The translations under genes and the position numbers were made by a program. From Arenicola marina (taxonomy: Eukaryota > Annelida > Polychaeta > Arenicolidae): a stretch of DNA of 64,000 nucleotides. The stretch is from the NCBI GenBank assembly GCA_964019135.1, contig OZ025263.1, positions 36,620,133 to 36,684,132 of the forward strand. The letters are read 5' to 3'. Position 1 is the stretch's first letter. Every line of letters starts with the position of its first letter. This document shows positions 10,101 through 22,145 of this stretch, piece by piece. The notes beneath the pieces were generated by a model. The model was not told the origin of the DNA. It did not search any database and worked only from the letters and a program-made list of their open reading frames with translations.

Positions 10101-13100
10101 CCCTGGTACTTCCTCCGCTAGGGCCCCTTCTCTCTCCCTCTCCCTGGCACTCCCTCCGCTAGGGCCCTTTCCCTCTCCCTGGCACTCCCTCCGCTAGGGC
10201 CCTTTCTCTCTCGATCTCCCTGGCACTCCCTCCGCTAGGGCCCTTTCCCCTTCCCTCTCCCTGGCACTCCCTCCGCTAGGGCCCTTTCCCCTTCCCTCTC
10301 CCTGGCACTCCCTCCACTAGGGCCCTTTCCCCTTCCCTCTCCCTGGCACTCCCTCCGCTAAGGCCCTTTCTCTCTCCCTCCCCCTGGCACTCCCTCCACT
10401 AGGGCCCTTTCTCTTTCCCTCTCCCTGGCACTCCCTCCGCTAGGGCCCTTTCCCCTTCCCTCTCCCTGGCACTCCCTCCGCTAGGGCCCTTTCTCTCTCC
10501 CTGGCACTCCCTCCGCGAGGGCCGTTTCTCTTTCCCTTTCCCTGGCACTCCCTCCGCTAGGGCCCTTTCTCTTTCCCTCTCCCTGGCACTCCCTCCACGG
10601 GGGCCCTTTCCCTTTCCCTCTCCCTGGCACTCCCTCCGCGAGGGCCGTTTCTCTTTCCCTTTCCCTGGCACTCCCTCCGCTAGGGCCCTTTCTCTTTCCC
10701 TCTCCCTGGCACTCCCTCCACGGGGGCCCTTTCCCTTTCCCTCTCCCTGGCACTCCCTCCACGGGGGCCCTTTCCCTTTCCCTTACCCTCTCCCTGGCAC
10801 TCCCTCCGCTAAGGCCCTTTATCTTTCCCGCTCTCTGGCACTCCCTCCGCTAGGGCCCTTTCTCTTTCCCTCTCCCTGGCACGCCCTCCGCTAGGGCCCT
10901 TTCTCTCTCGATCTCCCTGGCACTCCCTCCGCTAGGGCCCTTTCTCTCTGCCTCTCCCTGGAACTCCCTCCGCTAGGGCCCTTTCTCTCTCCCTCTCCCT
11001 GGCACTCCCTCCGCTAGGGCCCTTTCTCTCTCCCTCTCCCTGGCACGCCCTCCGCTAGGGCCCTTTCCCTCTCCCTGGCACTCCCTCCGCTAGGGCCCTT
11101 TCTCTCTGCCTCTCCCTGGCACTCCCTCCACTAGGGCCCTTTCTCTTTCCCTCTCCCTGGCACTCCCTCCGCTAGGGCCCTTTCTCTCTCCCTCTCCCTG
11201 GCACTCCCTCCGCTAGGGCCCTTTCCCCTTCCCTCTCCCTGGCACTCCCTCCGCTAGGGCCCTTTCCCCTTCCCTCTCCCTGGCACTCCCTCCGCTAGGG
11301 CCCTTTCCCCTTCCCTCTCCCTGGCACTCCCTCCACTAGGGCCCTTTCCCCTTCCCTCTCCCTGGCACTCCCTCCGCTAAGGCCCTTTCTCTCCCCCTCC
11401 CCCTGGCACTCCCTCCACTAGGGCCCTTTCTCTTTCCCTCTCCCTGGCACTCCCTCCGCTAGGGCCCTTTCCCCTTCCCTCTCCCTGGCACTCCCTCCGC
11501 TAGGGCCCTTTCCCCTTCCCTCTCCCTGGCACTCCCTCCACTAGGGCCCTTTCCCCTTCCCTCTCCCTGGCACTCCCTCCGCTAAGGCCCTTTCTCTCTC
11601 CCTCTCCCTGGCACTCCCTCCGCTAAGGCCCTTTCTCTCTCCCTCTCCCTGGCACTCCCTCCGCTAAGGCCCTTTCTCTTTCCCTCTCCCTGGCACTCCC
11701 TCCACTAGGGCCCTTTCTCTTTCCTTCTCCCTGGCACTCCCTCCGCTAGGGCCCTTTCTCTTTCCCTCTCCCTGGCACTCCCTCCACTAGGGCCCTTTCT
11801 CTTTCCTTCTCCCTGGCACTCCCTCCGCTAGGGCCCTTTCTCTCTCCCTCTCCCTGGCACTCCCTCCGCTAGGGCCCTTTCCCTCTCCCTGGCACTCCCT
11901 CCGCTAGGGCCCCTTCTCTCTCCCTGGCACTCCCTCCGCGAGGGCCGTTTCTCTCTCCCTGGCACTCCCTCCGCGAGGGCCGTTTCTCTCTCCCTCTCCC
12001 TGGCACTCCCTCCGCTAGGGCCCTTTCTCTCTCCCTGGCACTCCCTCCGCGAGGGCCGTTTCTCTCTCCCTGGCACTCCCTCCGCTAGGGCCCTTTCTCT
12101 CTCCCTCTCCCTGGCACTCCCTCCGCTAGGGCCCTTTCTCTCTCCCTGGCACTCCCTCCGCGAGGGCCCTTTCTCTCTCCCTCTCCCTGGCACTCCCCCT
12201 CCGCTAGGGCCCTTTCTCTTTCCCTCTCCCTGGCACTCCCTCCGCTAGGGCCCTTTCCCCTTCCCTCTCCCTGGCACTCCCTCCGCTAGGGCCCTTTCCC
12301 CTTCCCTCTCCCTGGCACTCCCTCCGCTATGGCCCTTTCTCTCTGCCTCTCCCTGGCACTCCCTCCGCTAGGACCCTTTCCCTCTCCCTGGCACTCCCTC
12401 CGCTAGGGCCCTTTCTCTCTCCCTCTCCCTGGCACTCCCTCCGCTAGGGCCCTTTCCCCTTCCCTCTCCCTGACACTCCCTCCGCTAGGGCCCTTTCTCT
12501 CTCCCTCTCCCTGGCACTCCCTCCGCTAGGGCCCTTTCCCTCTCCCTGGCACTCCCTCCGCTAGGGCCCTTTCCCCTTCCCTCTCCCTGACACTCCCTCC
12601 GCTAGGGCCCTTTCTCTCTCCCTCTCCCTGGCACTCCCTCCGCTAGGGCCCTTTCCCTCTCCCTGGCACTCCCTCCGCTAGGGCCCTTTCTCCCTCCCTC
12701 TCCCTGGCACTCCCTCCGCTAGGGCCCTTTCTCTCTGCCTCTCCCTGGCACTCCCTCCGCTAGGGCCCTTTCTCTCTCCCTCTCCCTGGCACTCCCTCCG
12801 CTAGGGCCCTTTCCCCTTCCCTCTCCCTGGCACTCCCTCCGCTAGGGCCCTTTCCCTCTCCCTGGCACTCCCTCCGCTAGGGCCCTTTCTCTCTCCCGCT
12901 CCCTGGCTCTCCCTCCACTGGGGCCCTTTCCCTTTCCCTTTCCCTCTCCCTGTTACTCCCTCCGCTAGGGCCCTTTCTCTTTCCCGTTCCCTGGCACTCC
13001 CTCCGCTAGGGTCCTTTCTCTTTCCCTCTCCCTGGCACTCCCTCCGCTAGGGCCCTTTCCCTTTCCCTCTCCCTGGCACTCCCTCCGCTAGGGCCCTTTC

Positions 13101-15690
13101 CCTGTCCCTGGCACTCCCTCCGCTAGGGCCCTTTCCCTCTCCCTGGCACTCCTTCCGCTAGGGCCCCTTCTCTCTCCCTCTCCCTGGCACTCCCTCCGCT
13201 AGGGCCCTTTCCCTTTCTCTCTCCCTGGCACCCCCTCCGCTAGGGCCCTTTCTCTCTCCCTCTCCCTGGCACTCCCTCCGCTAGGGCCCTTTCCCTTTCC
13301 CTCTCCCTGGCTCTCCCTCCACTGGGGCCCTTTCCCTCTCCCTGGCACTCCCTCCGCTAGGGCCCTTTCTCTCTCCCTCTCCCTGGCACTCCCTCCGCTA
13401 GGGCCCTTTCTCTTTCCCTCTCCCTGGCAGTCCCTCCGCTAGGGCCCTTTCTCTTTCCCTCTCCCTGGCACTCCCTCCGCTAGGGCCCTTTCTCTTTCCC
13501 TCTCCCTGGCACTCCCTCCGCTAGGGCCCTTTCTCTTTCCCTCTCCCTGGCACTCCCTCCGCTAGGGCCCTTTCCCCTTCCCTCTCCCTGGCACTCCCTC
13601 CGCTAGGGCCCTTTCCCTCTCCCTGGCACTCCGCCACCAGGGTGCTTTCCCTTTCCCTCGGCCTGGCACTCCCTCCGCTAGGGCCCTTTCCCTCTCCCTG
13701 GCACTCCCTCCGCTAGGGCTCTTTCTCTTTCCCTCTCCCTGGCACTCTCTCCGCTAAGGCCCTTTCTCTCTCCCTCTCCCTGGCACTCCCTCCGCTAGGG
13801 CCCTTTCTCTCTCCCTCTCCCTGGCACTCCCTCCGCTAGGGCCCTTTCCCTCTCCCTGGCACTCCCTCCGCTAGGGCCCCTTCTCTCTCCCTCTCCCTGG
13901 CACTCCCTCCGCTAGGGCCCTTTCTCTCTCCCTCTCCCTGGCACTCCCTCCGCTAGGGCTCATTTTCTTTCCCTCTCCCTGGCACTCCCTCCGCTAGGGC
14001 CCTTTCTCTTTCCCTCTCCCTGGCACTCCCTCCCCTAGGGCTCATTTTCTTTCCCTCTCCCTGGCACTCCCTCCGCTAGGGCCCTTTCTCTTTCCCTCTC
14101 CCTGGCACTCCCTCCGCTAGGGCCCTTTCTCTCTCCCGCTCCCTGGCACTCCCCCTCCGCTAGGGCTCTTTCTCTCTCCCGCTCCCTGGCTCTCCCTCCA
14201 CTGGGGCCCTTTCCCTTTCCCTTTCCCTCTCCCTGTTACTCCCTCCGCTAGGGCCCTTTCTCTTTCCCGTTCCCTGGCACTCCCTCCGCTAGGGTCCTTT
14301 CTCTTTCCCTCTCCCTGGCACTCCCTCCGCTAGGGCCCTTTCTCTCTCCCTCTCCCTGGCACTCCCTCCGCTAGGGCTCATTTTCTTTCCCTCTCCCTGG
14401 CACTCCCTCCGCTAGGGCCCTTTCTCTTTCCCTCTCCCTGGCACTCCCTCCCCTAGGGCTCATTTTCTTTCCCTCTCCCTGGCACTCCCTCCGCTAGGGC
14501 CCTTTCTCTTTCCCTCTCCCTGGCACTCCCTCCGCTAGGGCCCTTTCTCTTTCCCTCTCCCTGGCACTCCCTCCGCTAGGGCCCTTTCTCTCTCCCGCTC
14601 CCTGGCACTCCCCCTCCGCTAGGGCTCTTTCTCTCTCCCGCTCCCTGGCTCTCCCTCCACTGGGGCCCTTTCCCTTTCCCTTTCCCTCTCCCTGTTACTC
14701 CCTCCGCTAGGGCCCTTTCTCTTTCCCGTTCCCTGGCACTCCCTCCGCTAGGGTCCTTTCTCTTTCCCTCTCCCTGGCACTCCCTCCGCTAGGGCCCTTT
14801 CTCTCTCCCTCTCCCTGGCACTCCCTCCGCTAGGGCTCATTTTCTTTCCCTCTCCCTGGCACTCCCTCCGCTAGGGCCCTTTCTCTTTCCCTCTCCCTGG
14901 CACTCCCTCCCCTAGGGCTCATTTTCTTTCCCTCTCCCTGGCACTCCCTCCGCTAGGGCCCTTTCTCTTTCCCTCTCCCTGGCACTCCCTCCGCTAGGGC
15001 CCTTTCTCTCTCCCGCTCCCTGGCACTCCCCCTCCGCTAGGGCTCTTTCTCTCTCCCGCTCCCTGGCTCTCCCTCCACTGGGGCCCTTTCCCTTTCCCTT
15101 TCCCTCTCCCTGTTACTCCCTCCGCTAGGGCCCTTTCTCTTTCCCGTTCCCTGGCACTCCCTCCGCTAGGGTCCTTTCTCTTTCCCTCTCCCTGGCACTC
15201 CCTCCGCTAGGGCCCTTTCCCTTTCCCTCTCCCTGGCACTCCCTCCGCTAGGGCCCTTTCTCTCTCCCTGGCACTCCCTCCGCGAGGGCCGTTTCTCTTT
15301 CCCTTTCCCTGGCACTCCCTCCGCTAGGGCCCTTTCTCTTTCCCTCTCCCTGGCACTCCCTCCACGGGGGCCCTTTCCCTTTCCCTCTCCCTGGCACTCC
15401 CTCCGCGAGGGCCGTTTCTCTTTCCCTTTCCCTGGCACTCCCTCCGCTAGGGCCCTTTCTCTTTCCCTCTCCCTGGCACTCCCTCCACGGGGGCCCTTTC
15501 CCTTTCCCTCTCCCTGGCACTCCCTCCACGGGGGCCCTTTCTCTTTCCCTTACCCTCTCCCTGGCACTCCCTCCGCTAGGGCCCTTTATCTTTCCCGCTC
15601 TCTGGCACTCCCTCCGCTAGGGCCCTTTCTCTTTCCCTCTCCCTGGCACGCCCTCCGCTAGGGCCCTTTCTCTCTCCTTCTCCCTGGCAC
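10101..15690. repeat. 35/41-bp pyrimidine-rich minisatellite array (family D)
   Basis: About 140 units built from CTCCCTGGCACTCCCTCCGC, TAGGGCCCTTT and a C/T tract of variable length, giving mainly 35-bp and 41-bp forms. Each unit contains the 8-bp palindrome AGGGCCCT. The plus strand is overwhelmingly pyrimidine for 5.6 kb. A higher-order block of 418-459 bp marked by GGGCTCATTTTC and CCCTGTTACTCC recurs about three times between roughly 13780 and 15130. A roughly 500-bp stretch near the start (about 10400-10900) recurs near the end (about 15167-15670) at an offset of 4767. Minus-strand open frames of 80-120 residues are repeat by-products. Confidence 0.97.
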
Positions 15691-16080
15691 TGGGCCTTTC
15701 TCTCTCCATTTCTCTCTGACCCGTGCCGCCTCTCTTTAATTCTCCCTTTTTTCTTGCATGTACCCTTGAATGGAGCGTGATTACCAATTAGCGGCTGCCT
15801 CTCAGTCTTCCCTCGCTCACTGTCTGCCATGCCTCATAGCGCCGTCCCTGACACACGCCGGACTGTTGTTGCCAGTGATCGCCCGTATCGAAGAAATCTG
15901 GTTTTAAACACTGTTTTGAATGTCTGCGCGACGTCCTCGATTTACGCTCTATTCAGTGTGCCTGCTCAATGCATCAAATAAAAGGAGGTAGTGCCCACCC
16001 ATTCAAGTGCCCCCTGTCAGGTCCCACCCCCACCCCTCCGGCCTGCCCCCCGCTTAGCCCCCTGCCCCAACCTGATCATC
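15691..16080. other. Single-copy spacer, no gene seen
   Basis: Mixed-composition sequence after array D, grading into C-rich text from about 16000. It contains an AATAAA at 15977-15982 on the plus strand, but no coding frame upstream to pair it with. No tRNA, rRNA or recognisable ORF is visible. Confidence 0.6.
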
Positions 16081-16860
16081 CCGACCCCCTCGGCGACCCC
16101 CTCGTTCCCACCCCTCAACCCCCTTTCCTCCCTCGTCCCCACCCCTTAGCTACCCCCTCAACGCCCCTCCCCCCCTCAGCGACCCCCTCGTCCTCACCCT
16201 TTAGCTAACCCCTCAACGCCCCTTCCCCCCCTAAGCGACCCCCTCGTCCCCACCCCTTAGCTACCCCCTCAACGCCCCTTCCCCCCCTCAGCGACCCCCT
16301 CGTCCCCACCCTTTAGCTACCCCTTCAACGCCCCTTCCCCCCCTCAGCGACCCCCTCGTCCCCACCCCTTAGCTACCCCCTCAACGCCCCTTCCCCCCCT
16401 AAGCGACCCCCTCGTCCCCACCGCTTAGCTACCCCTTCAACGCCCCTTCCCCCCCTCAGCGACCCCCTCGTCCCCACCCCTTAGCGACCCCTTTGTCCCC
16501 ACCCCTCAGCGACCCCCTCGTCCCCACCCCCTAGCGACCCCCGCGTCGCCAGCCCTCAGCGACCCCCTTGTCCCCACCCCTTAGCGACCCCCTCGTCCCC
16601 ACCACTTAGCGACCCCTTTGTCCCCACCCCTTAGCGAACTCCCTCGTCCCCACCCCCTAGCGACCCCTTTGTCCCCACCCCTCAGCGACCCCCTCGTCCC
16701 TACCCCCTAGCGACCCCTTTGTCCCCACCCCTCAGCGACCCCCGCGTCGCCAGCCCTCAACGTCCCTTCCCCCCTCGTCCCCACCCCTTAGCTACACCTC
16801 CTCCCGACCCCTTCAACGCTTTCCTCGCCTCCCTCCGACCCCCCCCCCCCCCACCCTCCC
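16081..16860. repeat. C-rich 56-bp and 25-27-bp minisatellite (family E)
   Basis: Positions about 16100-16480 repeat with a 56-bp period (AGCTACCCCCTCAACGCCCC, TTCCCCCCCTCAGCGACCCC, CTCGTCCCCACCCCTT). From about 16480 to 16745 a shorter 25-27-bp unit dominates (GCGACCCCCTCGTCCCCACC then CCTTA). Copies then decay into C-rich text up to about 16860. The minus strand carries many G runs. The short proline-rich open frames are composition artefacts. Confidence 0.9.
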
Positions 16861-18044
16861 CTGAGCGTCCCGCCCCTGTTCCGGCCAAAAGCTACCAACA
16901 CCTACTGACGGGAACAACTCTCCTGCCGTGAGTGCGCCTCTTGTAACGGACAGTTCAGCTCTGGTCAGTTACGAGGTCTGGTAACTGTCTTGACTGCTCC
17001 TCGCGTGCCATCAACAGGAACCCCTCCCCCTCCCCCGCACCCCATCCCACCCCCTCGGCCACCCACCCGGCTGAAGTCTCTCCCCCAGGCTGCCCGGCCT
17101 CTCCAAGGCTGCCAAGGCGGGATGCGGGCTCGGGGCTGGGGGCTGGTTGCTTTGGGTTACAATTGCCACTCCGAGACGACGGCTGGAATCCTGGGTCGTA
17201 CGGCCTCCGCAACGGAGCGGCGGGGCGGGCCAGGGTGGGCAGGGCGGGGCGGGGGGGGGGGGGGAGAGCGGGCAGCCACGCGACACAGGTCCTCCCGGCA
17301 TCAGCCAGTCACAGTTGCCCGTCGTCCGCGGCCGAGCTGCTGAGAAGCGGACTGGGGTGGGGTGGGGTGGGGGATGCGCCCCTGCCATAGCCAAGCGAGA
17401 AGACACGCCTGCAGTGGCCTGCAGGGAGGCTGGCAGTGGCGGCGGTGTCGGCAACAGGCGGCGGCAGGCGAGCGGCGAGCAGCGGGCAGAGGGAACAGCT
17501 AGTGGCGGCACCACGCGGCCGGTGAGAGCAGCCAGTGGCGGCACCAGGCGGCCGGTGAGAGCAGCCAGTGGCGGCGATGACTCCTGGCTCACGGCCGGCT
17601 ATGGCGCTCTACTTGCGCCTTTATGAGCTAATCCACTTAGTGCTGGTGTGAGGACGGACGGGTTCCGAGATGCCGCGCCAGACGGCGACCCCCTAACAGG
17701 CTGCCACCCGCCCCAGTCGCATCCAAGGATAGCGGCAAACAAGCCAGGCAAGTGTCCGGGGGGGAGAGCGGTCCGTGACAGCCGTTGTCGCGCACCCTCT
17801 GGCCGCGGAGATACGGCCCCGCCAGCCTGGCCATTGGATAGTGGCCGCCCCGAGGTGTAACCACACCCAGCGAGGCCATCAACCAAAGTGGATACAATGA
17901 TGATACGCCTCAGTGCTCGTCATCCAGTGTGTGTATTAGTCGTCTGGAGATTATTCCATGTTGGTCAATTCCGCTTACAACGACTCTCTCTCAGGAAGGA
18001 TTAATACTTGTGACCAGGTAACTAAATGAATGACCTTAAAGCCT
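16861..18044. other. GC- and CpG-rich single-copy region, possible CpG island
   Basis: This 1.2-kb segment is very GC-rich with many CpG dinucleotides from about 16990 to 17850. It includes a GC-box-like G/C run near 17233-17265 and a 33-bp unit repeated about 2.3 times near 17495-17575 (AGTGGCGGCACC and CGGCCGGTGAGAGC). Several overlapping open frames of 60-190 residues exist on both strands, but they have low-complexity Pro/Gly/Arg/Ala composition and no domain I recognise. A promoter or first exon is possible but not shown. The last 160 bases (17880-18044) are AT-richer and lead into the 31-kb array. Confidence 0.5.
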
Positions 18045-21000
18045 CGATCCCATTGAATGACTGTGGGACTGGACGGTGTCGGTCCTTACGTCAGCCTCCC
18101 ATTGAATGACTGGCGGTGGGACTGGACGGTGTTGGTCCTTACGTCCGCCTCCCATTGAATGACTGGCCGTGGGACTGGAGGGTGTCGGTCCTTACGTCAG
18201 CCTCCCATTGAATGACTGTGAGACTGGACGGTGTCGGTCCTTACGTCAGCCTCCCATTGAATGACTGTGGGACTGGACGGTGTCGGTCCTTACGTCAGCC
18301 TCCCATTGAATGACTGTGGGACTGGACGGTGTCGGTCCTTACGTCAGCCTCCCATTGGATGACTGTGGGACTGGACGGTGTCGGTCCTTACGTCAGCCTC
18401 CCATTGAATGACTGTGGGACTGGACGGTGTCGGTCCTTACGTCAGCCTCCCATTGGATGACTGTGGGACTGGACGGTGTCGGTCCTTACGTCAGCCTCCC
18501 ATTGAATGACTGTGGGACTGGACGGTGTCGGTCCTTACGTCAGCCTCCCATTGAATGACAGTGAGACTGGACGGTGTCGGTCCTTACGTCAGCCTCCCAT
18601 TAAATGACTGTGGGACTGGACAGTGTCGGTCCTTACGTCAGCCTCCCATTGAATGACTGTGAGACTGGACGGTGTCGGTCCTTACGTCAGCCTCCCATTG
18701 GATGACTGGCGGTGGGACTGGACGGTGTCGGTCCTTACGTCAGCCTCCCATTGAATGACTGGCCGTGGGAGTGGAGGGTGTCGGTCCTTACGTCAGCCTC
18801 CCATTGAATGACTGTGGGACTGGACGGTGTCGGTCCTTACGTCAGCCTCCCATTGAATGACTGTGGGACTGGACGGTGTCGGTCCTTACGTCAGCCTCCC
18901 ATTGAATGACTGTGGGACTGGACGGTGTCGGTCCTTGCGTCAGCCTCCCATTGAATGACTGTGAGACTGGACGGTGTCGGTCCTTACGTCAGACTCCCAT
19001 TGAATGACAGTGAGACTGGACGGTGTCGGTCCTTACGTCAGCCTTCCATTGAATGACTGGCCGTGAGACTGGACGGTGTCGGTCCTTACGTCAGCCTCCC
19101 ATTGAATGACAGTGAGACTGGACGGTGTCGGTTCTTACGTCAGCCTCCCATTGAATGACTGTGGGACTGGACGGTGTCGGTCCTTACGTCAGCCTCCCAT
19201 TGAATGACTGTGAGACTGGACGGTGTCGGTCCTTACGTCAGCCTCCCATTGAATGACTGTGAGACTGGACGGTGTCGGTCCTTACGTCAGCCTCCCATTA
19301 AATGACTGTGAGATTGGACGGTGTCGGTCCTTACGTCAGCCTCCCATTAAATGACTGTGGGACTGGACGGTGTCGGTCCTTACGTCAGCCTCCCATTGAA
19401 TGACTGGCCGTGGGACTGGAGGGTGTCGGTCCTTACGTCAGCCTCCCATTGAATGACTGTGAGACTGGACGGTGTCGGTCCTTACGTCAGCCTCCCATTG
19501 AATGACTGTGAGACTGGACGGTGTCGGTCCTTACGTCAGCCTCCCATTGAATGACTGTGAGACTGGACGGTGTCGGTCCTTACGTCAGCCTCCCATTGAA
19601 TGACTGTGGGACTGGACGGTGTCGGTCCTTACGTCAGCCTCCCATTGGATGACTGTGAGACTGGACGGTGTCGGTCTTTACGTCAGCCTCCCATTGAATG
19701 ACTGTGGGACTGGACGGTGTCGGTCCTTACGTCAGCCTCCCATTGGATGACTGTGAGACTGGACGGTGTCGGTCTTTACGTCAGCCTCCCATTGAATGAC
19801 TGTGGGACTGGACGGTGTCGGTCCTTACGTCAGCCTCCCATTGAATGACTGTGGGACTGGACGGTGTCGGTCCTTACGCCAGCCTCCCATTGAATGACTG
19901 TGAGACTGGACGGTGTCGGTCCTTACGTCAGCCTCCCATTGAATGACTGTGAGACTGGACGGTGTCGGTCCTTACGTCAGCCTCCCATTGAATGACTGTG
20001 AGACTGGACGGTGTCGGTCCTTACGTCAGCCCCCCATTGAATGACTGTGGGACTAGACGGTGTCGGTCCTTACGTCAGCCTCCCATTGAATGACTGTGAG
20101 ACTGGACGGTGTCGGTCCTTACGTCAGCCTCCCATTGAATGACTGTGGGACTGGACGGTGTCGGTCCTTACGTCAGCCTCCCATTGAATGACTGTGGGAC
20201 TGGACGGTGTCGGTCCTTACGTCAGCCTCCCATTGAATGACTGTGAGACTGGACGGTGTCGGTCCTTACGTCAGCCTCCCATTGAATGACTGTGAGACTG
20301 GACGGTGTCGGTCCTTACGTCAGCCTCCCATTGAATGACTGTGAGACTGGACGGTGTCGGTCCTTACGTCAACCTCCCATTGAATGACTGTGAGACTGGA
20401 CGGTGTCGGTCCTTACGTCAGCCTCCCATTGAATGACTGTGAGACTGGACGGTGTCGGTCCTTACGTCAGCCTCCCATTGAATGACTGTGGGACTGGACG
20501 GTGTCGGTCCTTACGTCAGCCTCCCATTGAATGACTGGGACTGGACGGTGTCGGTCCTTACGTCAGCCTCCCATTGAATGACTGTGGGACTGGACGGTGT
20601 CGGTCCTTACGTCAGCCTCCCATTGAATGACTGTGAGACTGGACGGTGTCGGTCCTTACGTCAGCCTCCCATTGAATGACTGTGAGACTGGACGGTGTCG
20701 GTCCTTACGTCAGCCTCCCATTGAATGACTGTGGGACTGGACGGTGTCGGTCCTTACGTCAGCCTCCCATTGAATGACTGTGGGACTGGACGGTGTCGGT
20801 CCTTACGTCAGCCTCCCATTGAATGACTGTGGGACTGGACGGTGTCGGTCCTTACGTCAGCCTCCCATTGAATGACTGTGGGACTGGACGGTGTCGGTCC
20901 TTACGTCAGCCTCCCATTGAATGACTGTGGGACTGGACGGTGTCGGTCCTTACGTCAGCCTCCCATTGAATGACTGTGGGACTGGACGGTGTCGGTCCTT

Positions 21001-21259
21001 ACGTCAGCCTCCCATTGAATGACTGTGAGACTGGACGGTGTCGGTCCTTACGTCAGCCTCCCATTGAATGACTGTGAGACTGGACGGTGTCGGTCCTTAC
21101 GTCAGCCTCCCATTGAATGACAGTGGGACTGGACGGTGTCGGTCCTTACGTCAGCCTCCCATTGGATGACTGTGGGACTGGACGGTGTCGGTCCTTACGT
21201 CAGCCTCCCATTGAATGACTGTGAGACTGGACGGTGTCGGTCCTTACGTCAGCCTCCCA

Positions 21260-22145
21260 TTGAATGACTGGCCGTGGGACTGGAGGGTGTCGGTCCTTAC
21301 GTCAGCCTCCCATTGAATGACTGTGGGACTGGACGGTGTCGGTCCTTACGTCAGCCTCCCATTGAATGACTGTGGGACTGGACGGTGTCGGTCCTTACGT
21401 CAGCCTCCCATTGAATGACTGTGGGACTGGACGGTGTCGGTCCTTACGTCAGCCTCCCATTGAATGACTGTGGGACTGGACGGTGTCGGTCCTTATTTCA
21501 GCCTCCCATTAAATGACTGTGAGACTGGACGGTGTCGGTCCTTACGTCAGCCTCCCATTGAATGACTGTGAGACTGGACGGTGTCGGTCCTTACGTCAGC
21601 CTCCCATTAAATGACTGTGAGACTGGACGGTGTCGGTCCTTACGTCAGCCTCCCATTGAATGACAGTGGGACTGGACGGTGTCGGTCCTTACGTCAGCCT
21701 CCCATTGAATGACTGGCCGTGGGACTGGAGGGTGTCGGTCCTTACGTCAGCCTCCCATTGAATGACTGTGGGACTGGACGGTGTCGGTCCTTACGTCAGC
21801 CTCCCATTGAATGACTGTGGGACTGGACGGTGTCGGTCCTTACGTCAGCCTCCCATTGAATGACTGTGGGACTGGACGGTGTCGGTCCTTACGTCAGCCT
21901 CCCATTGAATGACTGTGGGACTGGACGGTGTCGGTCCTTATTTCAGCCTCCCATTAAATGACTGTGAGACTGGACGGTGTCGGTCCTTACGTCAGCCTCC
22001 CATTGAATGACTGTGAGACTGGACGGTGTCGGTCCTTACGTCAGCCTCCCATTAAATGACTGTGAGACTGGACGGTGTCGGTCCTTACGTCAGCCTCCCA
22101 TTGAATGACTGTGGGACTGGACGGTGTCGGTCCTTGCGTCAGCCT
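21260..22145. repeat. 445-bp tandem duplication inside family F
   Basis: The marker CCTTATTTCAGCC followed by AAATGACTGTGAG occurs at about 21491 and again 445 bp later at about 21936. Each is preceded by the same series including a 53-bp GGCCGTGGG unit. A similar series is present near 23410-23750. The length equals nine monomers, one of them the long form. Confidence 0.75.

Noticed and set aside
15977-15982. AATAAA as a gene 3' end
   Set aside because: There is no coding sequence upstream on that strand other than a minisatellite.
17011-17886. Open frames of 70-190 residues in the CpG-rich region
   Set aside because: Overlapping frames on both strands with Ala/Gly/Pro/Arg-rich composition are expected in GC-rich DNA, where stops are rare. 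I recognise no domain and no clear splice structure.
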